A stretch of 32,568 nt of DNA from Chloroflexota bacterium (GTDB lineage: Bacteria; Chloroflexota; Dehalococcoidia; UBA2247; RBG-13-53-26): positions 1 to 32,568 of the forward strand of contig VGOM01000020.1 in NCBI GenBank assembly GCA_016875915.1, given 5' to 3'. Of this stretch, positions 1-6,703 are shown piece by piece. Numbering within the stretch: the first letter of the stretch is position 1; every line of letters begins with the position of its first letter. Both the position numbers and the translations under genes were made by a program. The notes beneath the pieces were generated by a model. The model searched no databases, was not told the origin of the DNA, and worked only from the letters and a program-made list of their open reading frames with translations.

Positions 1-1
1 C

Positions 2-109
2 ACGGGTGCCTGTGGCGGTTGCCCCATGGCCACAATGACCTTGAAGAACGGCATCGAGCGGGCTCTCAAGGAGCAGGTGCCCGAGGTCAAGGAAGTGGTA
101 GCGGTGTAG
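2..109 (+). CDS. NifU-like C-terminal domain protein, 5' end cut by window
   Basis: The visible 35 residues are the end of a NifU C-terminal (Nfu) domain: the GACGGCP cluster motif followed by [19 protein letters not shown]. In this family the CxxC pair binds an Fe-S cluster between two protomers and passes it to apo-proteins in the cytoplasm. Both cysteines (C-G-G-C) are present here. The gene starts outside the window, so its N-terminus and any extra domains are unknown. A second NifU-like gene follows 41 bases downstream, and the last residues of the two proteins are nearly the same (EVVAV), suggesting a tandem duplication. The domain call is secure; full length and partner are not. Confidence 0.9.
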   Translation, partial: TGACGGCPMATMTLKNGIERALKEQVPEVKEVVAV

Positions 110-150
110 GTGATCCGTCCTCCTCTTAGTGGCGGGCATCTGGAGGTCGT

Positions 151-375
151 GTGAACGTCGAAGCCAGGGTGGAGAAGATCATCGACAAGGTGAGACCGGC
201 TTTCGGGGTGAACATCGTTGAACTGGTCGATGTCCGGGACGGCGTGGTGGAAGTGAGGGTCATCCCCTCGTCCTGTGCTGCCGGCGTCTCCCGGGAGACG
301 GTCATGGTGCTCCTCGAGGAGCAGATCAAGGACGAGATGCCTGAGATCAGGGAAGTGGTTGCGGTGGAGCCGTAG
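151..375 (+). CDS. NifU-like domain protein with incomplete cysteine pair
   Basis: A 74-residue stand-alone NifU C-terminal-type domain (VEKIIDKVRPAFGVNIVELV at 7-26, then DGVVEVRV). It starts at a GTG with GGAGG five bases upstream. The segment that should read GACGGCP reads SSCAAGV: the first Cys is kept and the second is Gly. The rest (LEEQIKDEMPEIREVVAV) aligns with the end of the upstream NifU domain, so this looks like a tandem paralogue. The family transfers Fe-S clusters using both cysteines. With one Cys it may not hold a cluster in the usual way and could be a scaffold partner, a heterodimer subunit or a decaying copy. The fold call is firm; the function is open. Confidence 0.85.
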   Translation: MNVEARVEKIIDKVRPAFGVNIVELVDVRDGVVEVRVIPSSCAAGVSRETVMVLLEEQIKDEMPEIREVVAVEP

Positions 376-403
376 GGACGGCAGGCCTGCGGATTGACGT
401 ATC

Positions 404-634
404 ATGCCTGTCTACGAGTACTGGTGTCACGACTGCAAGACCAAGTTCGAAATGCTTCGGCCACTGTCGCAGTCTGGCGACGGGGCGGCCTGTCCTCGCT
501 GCAGCAGGCTGGCGCAGCGGGCCATGTCCCGGTTCGCCTCCTTCTCCAAGAGTGAAGGCGGCGTGACCACGCCCGTCGGGGGCTCCTCATGCGGTGGCTG
601 CTCCGCCACCAGTTGCAGCAGCTGTGGTGGATGA
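404..634 (+). CDS. FmdB/CxxC_CxxC_SSSS-type zinc ribbon protein
   Basis: A 76-residue protein with the typical FmdB-family start MPVYEYWCHDCKTKFE. It has CxxC at residues 8-11 and a second CxxC (CPRC) near residue 31, giving one zinc ribbon. The C-terminal third is rich in Gly, Ser and Cys (SSCGGCSATSCSSCGG), as in many members of this family. The role is generally described only as putative regulatory or small zinc-binding. The gene lies 28 bases after the NifU-like gene in the same direction and is probably co-transcribed with it. A stem-loop follows at 702-728. Start ATG at 404. Confidence 0.85.
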   Translation: MPVYEYWCHDCKTKFEMLRPLSQSGDGAACPRCSRLAQRAMSRFASFSKSEGGVTTPVGGSSCGGCSATSCSSCGG

Positions 635-701
635 GTTGCCCGTACGGGTGTTCACAATGCGGGCTCTCCGTGGGTTCACAGTAGAGTGATTGCCTGATGG
701 C

Positions 702-735
702 GAGGGGCGGTCCTCATAGCCGCCCCTCCTTCCGT
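702..735 (+). terminator. stem-loop terminator after the NifU/FmdB genes
   Basis: A perfect 9-bp stem (GAGGGGCGG at 702-710, CCGCCCCTC at 720-728) closes a 9-base loop and is followed by CTTCCGTTT. It lies 67 bases after the FmdB stop and before the next start, a sensible place for intrinsic termination, although the T tract is poor. Confidence 0.5.
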
Positions 736-788
736 TTCCAGGGATGCCGCCCCCGGACCGGCGGTGGGCGGGAACCGAGATTGCCGTG

Positions 789-1247
789 ATGAAGACACTG
801 GTTCTGGGCCTGGGAAACACCATCTGCGCGGATGATGGTGTCGGGATAAGGATTGCGGAGGTCCTCAAGGATCAGATGTCCGGACTCGAGGCTGAGGTGG
901 CCCAGACCACCGCGGCCGGGATCAGTCTGCTGGACCTGATTGTGGGGTACCAGCGCATGATAGTTGTCGATGCCATCCAGACGCGGGACGGCAGGGCCGG
1001 TCAGGTCTACCGGCTGGGACTGGACGACCTGCCCTCTTCACTTCATTCCGCCACCCTGCATGATGTCGACCTGCCCACGGCTCTGGAGCTGGGACGGCGG
1101 CTGGGCATGGAAATGCCCCGGGAGGTCATCATCTATGCTGTGGAGGTGGCCGATATCACCACGTTTCGGGAGGGATGTACCCCGGACGTGGAGAGATCCA
1201 TTCCCGAGGTGGCCCGCCTCGTCATTCAGGAACTGAAGGGCACCTAG
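789..1247 (+). CDS. NiFe hydrogenase maturation protease (HyaD/HycI family)
   Basis: A 152-residue member of peptidase family M52, which clips the C-terminus of NiFe-hydrogenase large subunits after nickel insertion. The N-terminus carries the family signature GLGNTICADDGVG (residues 7-19). The expected nickel-sensing residues are D16, D61 (in IVVDA) and H91 (in LHDVDLP), matching E/D16, D62 and H90/93 of HybD/HycI. The ATG at 789 is chosen because the family begins a few residues before GLGN; an upstream in-frame ATG at 744 would add a Pro/Arg-rich stretch. The TAG stop (1245-1247) lies inside the left end of a MITE-like repeat. hypB and hypA lie nearby on the other strand. No hydrogenase subunit is in the window. 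Confidence 0.92.
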   Translation: MKTLVLGLGNTICADDGVGIRIAEVLKDQMSGLEAEVAQTTAAGISLLDLIVGYQRMIVVDAIQTRDGRAGQVYRLGLDDLPSSLHSATLHDVDLPTALELGRRLGMEMPREVIIYAVEVADITTFREGCTPDVERSIPEVARLVIQELKGT

Positions 1248-1420
1248 AGTAGTGTCTCCAACACTTCGCTAGCCTGGCCAACCAGCGTATGCTGTGTGGG
1301 TGTCGCCTGCCTGCGGCAGACCGACCCGACCCCGATGTCATCCCGCACTTGATGCGGGATCCCGGGCTGGGGTGGCGTGGCACAACTCCACACAAAGGTA
1401 TCTGCGAAGCACTACGCTGG
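1244..1420 (+). repeat. MITE-like composite repeat with terminal inverted repeats
   Basis: A 177-bp non-coding element. The left end CTAGAGTAGTG (1244-1254) and the right end CACTACGCTGG (1410-1420) are inverted repeats matching at 9 of 11 positions. Inside are the small palindrome AGTGT-ctcca-ACACT (about 1252-1266) and the hairpin CCCGCA-cttga-TGCGGG (1342-1358), flanked by GTCA on the left and a CCGGGCTGGGG tail. The same modules recur elsewhere, including the full-length copy at 22497-22754. The left end supplies the TAG stop of the protease gene. No transposase is encoded. Confidence 0.75.
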
Positions 1421-1509
1421 CATCCCGGGACCGGCGAGTTCAATCGTAGCCCTTGCCTCAGCTTCTGGTGCTGTCCCTTCAACTGTATCCGAAACGGGCT
1501 TGTCGTCGA

Positions 1510-1518
1510 TGGTATAAT
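1510..1518 (+). promoter_or_regulatory. extended -10 promoter for the YkgJ-type gene
   Basis: TGG-TATAAT is a perfect -10 hexamer with the upstream TGn of extended -10 promoters. No convincing -35 lies 16-18 bases upstream. The expected transcription start is near 1525, about 25 bases before the ATG at 1550. Confidence 0.6.
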
Positions 1519-1549
1519 GTTGCGGGACGTTGCCGTATGAGGCGTGGTG

Positions 1550-1933
1550 ATGAAAGGATCGGGGAAGAGGCCGGTCTGTCGCCGGTGCGGCCGGTGCTGT
1601 GTGGAGCAGGGGTCTGGATTCACCATGATGCCCGAGGACTACCGCCGGTGGAACAGCCAGGGACGGAAGGACATACTGCGCTATGTCTGGCAGTGCCGCT
1701 CGCCCCGCGACTGCGATGGCAGGTGGGATGTGTGGATTGACTGGATTGACCCGGCGACCGGGGAGAACCTCACGCACTGTCCTTTCCTGAAGAGGGTTGG
1801 CCTGGGCCGGCACGCCTGCGGCATTTATGACACAAGACCCCAGATCTGCGAGAAGTTCTGGTGTCAGGCGGCCTTCGGCATCGGCAGGAAGGGTGCGCCT
1901 GTCAGGAACAGGAATGGCGTGGCGGCGGTCTGA
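1550..1933 (+). CDS. YkgJ/UPF0153-type zinc/iron-chelating Cys-cluster protein
   Basis: A 127-residue protein opening with the Cys cluster CRRCGRCC (residues 10-17), the CxxCxxCC hallmark of the YkgJ family. Later cysteines occur in HCPFL and in CGIYDTRPQICEKFWC, also typical of the family. These proteins are predicted to chelate Zn or Fe; no defined reaction is established. In-frame GTG codons at 1544 and 1547 precede the ATG at 1550; the ATG is preferred and only a weak GAGG lies upstream. The gene follows a MITE-like repeat and has its own extended -10 promoter, so it is probably a single-gene unit. Confidence 0.85.
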   Translation: MKGSGKRPVCRRCGRCCVEQGSGFTMMPEDYRRWNSQGRKDILRYVWQCRSPRDCDGRWDVWIDWIDPATGENLTHCPFLKRVGLGRHACGIYDTRPQICEKFWCQAAFGIGRKGAPVRNRNGVAAV

Positions 1934-1963
1934 ATTCTCTCAGCACAGCCGGCCGATGTGCGT

Positions 1964-1994
1964 TTGCGCCTCCTGTCGACTCGGATGGTACAAT
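1964..1994 (+). promoter_or_regulatory. candidate promoter for the 29-residue peptide gene
   Basis: TTGCGC (1964-1969), a 19-base spacer and TACAAT (1989-1994) preceded by TGG, giving an extended -10. The surrounding GGATGGTACAATG closely resembles GATGGTATAATG in front of the neighbouring gene. The long spacer lowers confidence. Confidence 0.45.
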
Positions 1995-2034
1995 GCCATT
2001 CACCTGCGACTGCGGCAGGTGAGGGGGGCCTAAC

Positions 2035-2124
2035 TTGGATAGTTGCTCGGGCTGTCTGGCCACCACCCTGGCGGCCATTGCCGTTCTGACCTTGACTGCT
2101 GTCCTTCTGGCTGGACTGCTCTAG
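2035..2124 (+). CDS. possible 29-residue hydrophobic peptide
   Basis: A very short reading frame starting at TTG (2035) with a strong GAGGGGGG Shine-Dalgarno sequence seven bases upstream (2021-2028) and an extended -10 about 45 bases upstream. The product begins MDSCSGC, then runs as an uninterrupted hydrophobic Leu/Ala/Thr/Val stretch to the stop (LATTLAAIAVLTLTAVLLAG), enough for one transmembrane helix. It ends six bases before the convergent hypB stop. The N-terminal CSGC is a CxxC pair just before the helix. No family is recognised. Promoter, ribosome site and membrane-like composition together argue for a real gene, but without homologues it remains a prediction. Confidence 0.45.
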   Translation: MDSCSGCLATTLAAIAVLTLTAVLLAGLL

Positions 2125-2129
2125 TCGCT

Positions 2130-2816
2130 TCAGGGCCGCGGCTGCCTGCGGCTCGTCTGCTTCGGGGGCCGCATTGTGGACAGAACCCAGTCGGTCCAGT
2201 CCTCGATGCCTTCATGCGTGGTGCAGGACACCCGGAACAGCCTGGCCTTCTGATTCAGCCCCTTGAGTGCCTTGGAGAACCCATCGACATCAAACGTGGT
2301 GTAGGGCAGGAGGTCGATCTTGTTCACCACCACGGCATCTGCCAGGTGAAATAGCAGGGGGTATTTGTAGATCTTGTCGTCCCCCTCGGGGGCGCTGACG
2401 ATGAGCACCTTCCGGTCCTCTCCCAGCTTGAACTCCCCGGGACAGACCAGGTTGCCCACGTTCTCGATGAAGAGCAGGTCCATCTCCTCCAGGGGCATGT
2501 TCTCCAGGGCCCGGTTGATCATGGCGGCGTCCAGATGACACTCCCCTCCGGTGTTGATCTGCAGCACTGGCACCCGCTCCTTCTTCACCTTCTCAGCGTC
2601 AATGGTGGAGCTTATGTCACCTTCGATCACGCCGACCCGCTTCCTCTTCTTGAGCGTTCTGATGGTGTCCAGGATGAGGCTGGTCTTCCCCGCCCCCGGT
2701 GAAGACATCACGTTCAGGGCGAAGACCTTGTGCTTGTCCAGCAGCGCCCGGTTCCTCTCTGCTATCTGGTCGTTGGCACTGAGTATGTCCTTCAGTATCT
2801 TTATGTTCACTTTCAC
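2130..2816 (-). CDS. hypB: hydrogenase nickel incorporation GTPase HypB
   Basis: A 228-residue cytoplasmic GTPase that delivers nickel to the NiFe-hydrogenase large subunit together with HypA. Visible motifs are the Walker A SSPGAGKTS (38-46), switch region GDISSTIDAEK (67-76), metal-site residues C93-H94 (ECHLDAA) and C125 (NLVCPGEF), and the NKID base-recognition motif (165-168). It lacks the His-rich stretch and the N-terminal CxxCGC nickel site of some HypB proteins. The GTG at 2816 is chosen because it overlaps the hypA stop (GTGA), giving translational coupling, and because homology begins there. The C-terminal tail is short and basic. Confidence 0.95.
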   Translation of the reverse strand: MKVNIKILKDILSANDQIAERNRALLDKHKVFALNVMSSPGAGKTSLILDTIRTLKKRKRVGVIEGDISSTIDAEKVKKERVPVLQINTGGECHLDAAMINRALENMPLEEMDLLFIENVGNLVCPGEFKLGEDRKVLIVSAPEGDDKIYKYPLLFHLADAVVVNKIDLLPYTTFDVDGFSKALKGLNQKARLFRVSCTTHEGIEDWTDWVLSTMRPPKQTSRRQPRP

Positions 2817-3154
2817 TCCACCTCGATGCTCTCCACGAACAGTTCCTTGCCGGCGGTGATCTCCACGCTCACCTTGTGGCACTTGGGACAGGACCAGTCG
2901 AACTCCTCAGGCGTGAACTCCTGGCCGCACTCGCGGCAGCGGGCCTGGGTGGGCACCTTCCGGAACGAGACGGAGGCTCCCTCGGCGATGGTTCCCCGGC
3001 TGAGGAACTCGAAGTAGAACTGAACGCAGTCGCCGACAACTCCGGCCATGTCCCCGAAGACGAGGTTGATCTTCCTCACCTTGCCGGTTCCTGTCTTGTT
3101 GGCCTCCTCGAGGACAAGGTCCAGCATGCTCTGGGTTATGGACAGTTCATGCAT
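2813..3154 (-). CDS. hypA: hydrogenase nickel-insertion metallochaperone HypA
   Basis: A 113-residue protein starting MHELSIT, whose His2 is the nickel ligand in the family. The zinc domain has C73/C76 (CREC) and C89/C92 (CPKC), so all four zinc-site cysteines are present. HypA binds Ni and hands it to HypB for NiFe-hydrogenase assembly. The gene is downstream of the rhomboid gene on the same strand, 74 bases away across a G-rich stretch, and overlaps hypB by four bases. The hydrogenase maturation protease lies 1.6 kb away on the opposite strand. Start ATG at 3154. Confidence 0.96.
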   Translation of the reverse strand: MHELSITQSMLDLVLEEANKTGTGKVRKINLVFGDMAGVVGDCVQFYFEFLSRGTIAEGASVSFRKVPTQARCRECGQEFTPEEFDWSCPKCHKVSVEITAGKELFVESIEVE

Positions 3155-3199
3155 TGCCCGATTCAAATGATAGCACAGCGCACCCGCCGGCCGCGATGA

Positions 3200-3228
3200 G
3201 GGTGGGTGGTGGGGGTGGTGGAGGTGGG
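3200..3228 (+). other. G-rich tract with quadruplex-forming pattern
   Basis: The + strand carries runs GGG, GGG, GGGGG and GGG separated by 1, 4 and about 10 bases, with further GG pairs. It sits just past the rhomboid stop and in front of hypA. The transcribed RNA of the leftward operon is the C-rich strand, so any quadruplex would form in the DNA template strand. Confidence 0.4.
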
Positions 3229-3843
3229 CTAGAGCCGGACGAAGGGGCGCCGTCCCCCTCTGAAGACGAAGCCGGCGACGAGGCCCAGCACCAGGCCGCC
3301 CAGGTGGGCCTGCCAGGCGACGCTGGGGAAGAGGGAGATGATCAGGAATCCCCCCAGGACGGCGATCCACAAGGGCAGCGGTGCCGGTATGGGGAAGACG
3401 ATGACCTTGGTGTTGGGCCGGAGCACCGCCAGCGCGCCGCCCACGGAGAACACCGCCCCGGACGCGCCGATGTAGGTCACGTAGGGGTCAATGATGGCAT
3501 TGGTCCAGGGGGCGTACAGGGCGTAGAGGATACACAGGGCGTTGCCCAGCAGGCCGCCCAGGAAGTAGGTGATCAGGAACCGGCCGTCGCCCACCAGCGC
3601 GCAGAGGTAGGTCCCGAAGAAGTACAGGGTGACCATGTTGCCCAGGATGTGGAAGATGGACGGGAAGGGATCGTGGACAAACATGCTGGTCACAATGGTC
3701 CAGGGCTCCTCCGAGAAGAAGCCCGGCTGAAGACCGAGACGCCAGAAGAGGTCTTCGTTGGAGGAGGTGGCTATGTACAGGATGAGGTTGATGCCGATGA
3801 GAAACCACACAGCGTTGATGTTGAAGCCGCGCTCGTCTCTCAT
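3229..3843 (-). CDS. rhomboid-family intramembrane serine protease
   Basis: A 204-residue polytopic membrane protein of the rhomboid fold. Key features are HILGNM (65-70, with the oxyanion-region H65 and N69), the catalytic serine in GASGAVF (S128), and the catalytic histidine in WQAHLGGLVLG (H180). About six hydrophobic segments can be seen, matching the minimal bacterial rhomboid core. The family cleaves transmembrane substrates within the membrane; the substrate here is unknown. A TTG at 3846 directly precedes the ATG at 3843, and either could be the start. A good promoter lies at 3873-3901. The gene leads an apparent operon with hypA and hypB, which may be a chance fusion of units. Confidence 0.92.
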   Translation of the reverse strand: MRDERGFNINAVWFLIGINLILYIATSSNEDLFWRLGLQPGFFSEEPWTIVTSMFVHDPFPSIFHILGNMVTLYFFGTYLCALVGDGRFLITYFLGGLLGNALCILYALYAPWTNAIIDPYVTYIGASGAVFSVGGALAVLRPNTKVIVFPIPAPLPLWIAVLGGFLIISLFPSVAWQAHLGGLVLGLVAGFVFRGGRRPFVRL

Positions 3844-3872
3844 CAATTACCCGTAGGAGCCAGATTGCCACT

Positions 3873-3901
3873 AGGATAGGGGAAAGACAGAGTTTTCTCA
3901 A
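3873..3901 (-). promoter_or_regulatory. sigma70-like promoter of the rhomboid-hypA-hypB operon
   Basis: On the minus strand: TTGAGA (3901-3896), 17-base spacer, TATCCT (3878-3873). The predicted start is about 20 bases before the rhomboid initiation codon. Confidence 0.6.
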
Positions 3902-3974
3902 CCCGTCCAGGAGAGCTTTGAAGGAGAGGGCACATGATGGGGGGGCGTGGCTCTCGGTAGGCTAGGCTGTCGTT

Positions 3975-5528
3975 CTAGGCGCGCCGGACCCGGATGGCCG
4001 CCTCGCCGCGCACCGGGCACTGGTGCTCGCAGATGCCGCAGCCGATGCAGCGCTCTTCGATGACCTCCGGCAGGAGCAGGGCGGTCTGGTAGCCTTCGGA
4101 GTTGGCCGCCGTCGCCTGACTCAGCTCTATGGCCTTCTCAGTGAGGGGGCACATCTCCTGGCAGACGATGCAGTTCAACCCGTTGGCCCAGGGGATGCAC
4201 CGGCTCTTGTCGATCTCCGCCTTGCCGATGACCGCCCGGCGCTTCTCCTCCAGCGAGAGCAGCGGGATTGCCCCGGTGGGGCAGACCTCGCCGCAGCGGC
4301 GGCAGGCGAAGTCGCAGTAACCATGACGGGGGACCATCACCGGGGTCCAGAGTCCGTCGTACCCCGACTTGAGGACGCCGGCCTGAAGGGCGCCTGTGGG
4401 GCAGACATTGATGCACTGACCGCAGCGGATGCACTTCTGCCGCAGGTCCGTCTCCGATGTCCCCGGCGGCCGGAGCGTCAGCGGCTCCGCCTTGCCCAGT
4501 ACCGGGGCCAGGCGCAGGAGGCCGGCCCCCAGGCCGATGGCGGCCACGGAGGCCAGGGCCGCCCTTCTGGATATGCCCCCGGGCGCGGGCTCCGCGGGAG
4601 GCGTTCCGGCCCGGAAGCTGATGGCGCCGGTGGGACAGGACTCCAGGCAGTCAAGGCAGAGGGTGCACTCGGCGGGGTGAGCCACAAACGTCCCCGATGA
4701 AGGGATGGCCTCCAGGGAGCACTCCCTGGCGCAGCGCTGGCAGGCGGTGCAGGCCTCCCTGTTCACGGCGTGGCGCATCAGGGAGACCCTGGACACCAGG
4801 GCCAGCAGTCCCCCGAGCGGACAGAGGTAGCGGCACCAGAAGCGCGGTTTGATGGCATTGAGGGCCAGGACGCCCCCGAAGACGGCCAGGACCAGGAGGG
4901 CGGGCAGGTAGAAGGGTTGCTCCAGCGGCAGGACGGTGTCGCGGAGGAAGCCGTCGATGTGCTCCAGGGGCGTCTGCAGGGGCTGAAAGCGGTAGAGGAG
5001 CTTCTCCGACCAGGCCACCACGCTGTGCGTCGCCGGCAGGATGGCCGAGGTGATGGAGCGCTGGAGCAGGGTGACCGGATCGAGGACCATGAAGGCCAGA
5101 CTGCCCAGCAGGGCGGAGAACAGGACGGCGAAGAGGACCAGGTACCTGGTCTGACGCCACTGGGGAGGCAGGGACACCCGTCTCTGCAGGCGGCGCGGCG
5201 GACGGGCCCAGTCCAGTACGGTGCCCAGGGGACAGATCCAGCCGCACCAGGCCCGGCCCAGCAGCAGGGTCAGGGCCAGCACCACTCCGCCGAGGGCCAG
5301 GGGCAGCATCCACTGGCGGGCCGCCAGCATGGTGGCCATGCCGGCCAGCGGATTGAGCCGGAAGAAGAGGTCGTGGGCCAGCCAGCCTCCGCCGTCCCGG
5401 CGGACGTTCAGAAGGAGGTAGATGAACAGCACCAGCGCCAGTATCTGGCTCGCCCGGCGCAGCCGCCGCCAGGAAAGAAGACCCGTCCCTCCGGCTCTGG
5501 AATCCCGCTGCTTCCCTTCACTGGCCAT
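3975..5528 (-). CDS. NapH-NapG-like membrane polyferredoxin fusion
   Basis: A 517-residue protein in two halves. Residues 1-300 resemble NapH: about four to five membrane helices, the CGWICPLGT (95-103) and CRYLCPLGG (232-240) motifs, then two 4Fe-4S sites (C260-C270 and C288-C298). Residues 318-342 hold a second hydrophobic segment opening with GISRRAAL, like an internal twin-arginine signal. Residues 366-504 resemble NapG/MauM, with four further Cys sets: C366xxCxxCxxxCP, CDFACRRCGEVCP (405-417), C444-x8-CIVCQEMCP and CIGCGICEHQCP (494-505). The expected role is quinol- or ferredoxin-linked electron transfer at the membrane. It begins 14 bases after the DUF362 stop, so the two are one operon. 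NapH and NapG are usually separate proteins. No nitrate reductase is nearby. Confidence 0.88.
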   Translation of the reverse strand: MASEGKQRDSRAGGTGLLSWRRLRRASQILALVLFIYLLLNVRRDGGGWLAHDLFFRLNPLAGMATMLAARQWMLPLALGGVVLALTLLLGRAWCGWICPLGTVLDWARPPRRLQRRVSLPPQWRQTRYLVLFAVLFSALLGSLAFMVLDPVTLLQRSITSAILPATHSVVAWSEKLLYRFQPLQTPLEHIDGFLRDTVLPLEQPFYLPALLVLAVFGGVLALNAIKPRFWCRYLCPLGGLLALVSRVSLMRHAVNREACTACQRCARECSLEAIPSSGTFVAHPAECTLCLDCLESCPTGAISFRAGTPPAEPAPGGISRRAALASVAAIGLGAGLLRLAPVLGKAEPLTLRPPGTSETDLRQKCIRCGQCINVCPTGALQAGVLKSGYDGLWTPVMVPRHGYCDFACRRCGEVCPTGAIPLLSLEEKRRAVIGKAEIDKSRCIPWANGLNCIVCQEMCPLTEKAIELSQATAANSEGYQTALLLPEVIEERCIGCGICEHQCPVRGEAAIRVRRA

Positions 5529-5542
5529 GGGTCAGCCTCAGG

Positions 5543-6523
5543 TCAGGCACCCACCGGGATCTCTTCGATCTTGATGGCGTCGAGGTCCATCGTGCCCAGG
5601 CCTCTATGGGCAGCGGCGCGGATGGCGCCGATATCCTCGCCCTGCAGATCGAAGAGGGTGGCGGCATAGGCGTCGGCGGCCACGATGTCATGACTGGCGA
5701 TCACGGTGTTGGCCATCTTGACGTCGGACAGACTGCCGCCGGAGGGACCGTTGTTCATCAGAATACGCACGCCGTCGATCACCGTCAGGTGGGGGCGGAC
5801 CAGAGTGGCCAGGTCGGTCAGCTTCTGCGGCATGTCGGTGTGAAGCGCGCCGGGATTGGTCACCACTCCCAGCAGGTTCTTCATCCCCAGGGTCAGCCGG
5901 GCCAGGCCGTGGTGCTTGGCGATGGGCACGTCTATGACCACGTCCGTCTCCAGAATGTCTCGGTAGATGGGCCAATGGCTGATCTTCTGTCCGTAGGGGA
6001 TGGCGGTGTCCTGGTACTTCATCCCGGCCATGACCTCCATCTCGCCGCCGGCCGAGCGCACCGCCTCTTCTATGCCGCTGGTGGGGTAGGCTTCCTCGGC
6101 GGAGCCGCTGAAGGGATTGTCCATCACCCGCACCCGTCCGGCCCCGGCGCCCAGGCAGAGGGCCACCAGCGCTCCGACCACCTCGGGGTTGGTGGTCGCG
6201 GCGTACTCGGGCGTCCGGAAGCTGACGCAGATATTGGGCTTGATGATCACGTCGTTGCCCGGCCTGACGAAGCGCTCGATGCCGCCCAGGGCGGCCAGGG
6301 CTGCCTCCACCATCGCTCTGGGACTCTCGCCGCGGGCCACGGCCAGGTAGGCGGCGTCTCCCGGAGGAGGCGGGGGAGGAGGGGGAGGGGTGGTGTTGTC
6401 CGAACCCGGGCCCGGGAAGGGCTGGCTGGAGCAGTCCAGGATGGACAGGGCGGCCGCCACCACCGCGGCCGAAACGCCCAGGGACAGCATCTGCTGGATG
6501 AACTCGCGCCGGCTGATGCTCAT
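5543..6523 (-). CDS. Tat-exported DUF362 domain protein
   Basis: A 326-residue protein with a twin-arginine signal (SRREFIQQ at 4-11, then an Ala/Val-rich hydrophobic core to about 30), so folded export is expected. A spacer with a run of nine prolines (about 47-55) follows. The rest is a DUF362 domain (VIIKPNICVS, RVMDNPFSG, DVVIDVPIAKHHG, LTLGMKNLLGVV, TVIDGVRILMNNGP). DUF362 proteins often occur with 4Fe-4S proteins, but their reaction is not established. The Cys at about 31 sits where a lipobox Cys might, although ILDC is a poor lipobox. Its operon partner is the polyferredoxin fusion, suggesting a shared extracytoplasmic redox task. The poly-Pro run should require EF-P. Confidence 0.88.
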   Translation of the reverse strand: MSISRREFIQQMLSLGVSAAVVAAALSILDCSSQPFPGPGSDNTTPPPPPPPPPGDAAYLAVARGESPRAMVEAALAALGGIERFVRPGNDVIIKPNICVSFRTPEYAATTNPEVVGALVALCLGAGAGRVRVMDNPFSGSAEEAYPTSGIEEAVRSAGGEMEVMAGMKYQDTAIPYGQKISHWPIYRDILETDVVIDVPIAKHHGLARLTLGMKNLLGVVTNPGALHTDMPQKLTDLATLVRPHLTVIDGVRILMNNGPSGGSLSDVKMANTVIASHDIVAADAYAATLFDLQGEDIGAIRAAAHRGLGTMDLDAIKIEEIPVGA

Positions 6524-6640
6524 GAGGCACCTCTCTCGGAACTATGGGCCCAGTTCCCATTCTAGGTGAGGTCTGTGGAGCCAGCAAACGAGAACGGCAT
6601 GGGCCGGACTGCCACCGGGGAGGATGTCTCCCGGCGATGG

Positions 6641-6671
6641 AGTCCGGCATCGCCGCTGACGATGCCGGACT
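6641..6671. repeat. perfect 12-bp hairpin
   Basis: AGTCCGGCATCG (6641-6652) and CGATGCCGGACT (6660-6671) form a perfect stem around a 7-base loop. It lies between the small tail-anchored protein gene and the DUF362 start, both leftward. There is no T tract on either strand, so it is either a T-less terminator or an RNA-processing structure. Confidence 0.6.
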
Positions 6672-6703
6672 TCCGGTGTGGACGGGGTACTTCTGGGAAG
6701 CTC

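Noticed and set aside
3154-3879. 241-codon rightward frame opposite the rhomboid gene
   Set aside because: Low-complexity Gly/Glu/Gln composition, mirror of the rhomboid coding sequence; no homology-like motifs.
5606-6565. 319-codon rightward frame opposite the DUF362 gene
   Set aside because: Gly/His-rich shadow translation; the leftward gene has a Tat signal and DUF362 motifs.
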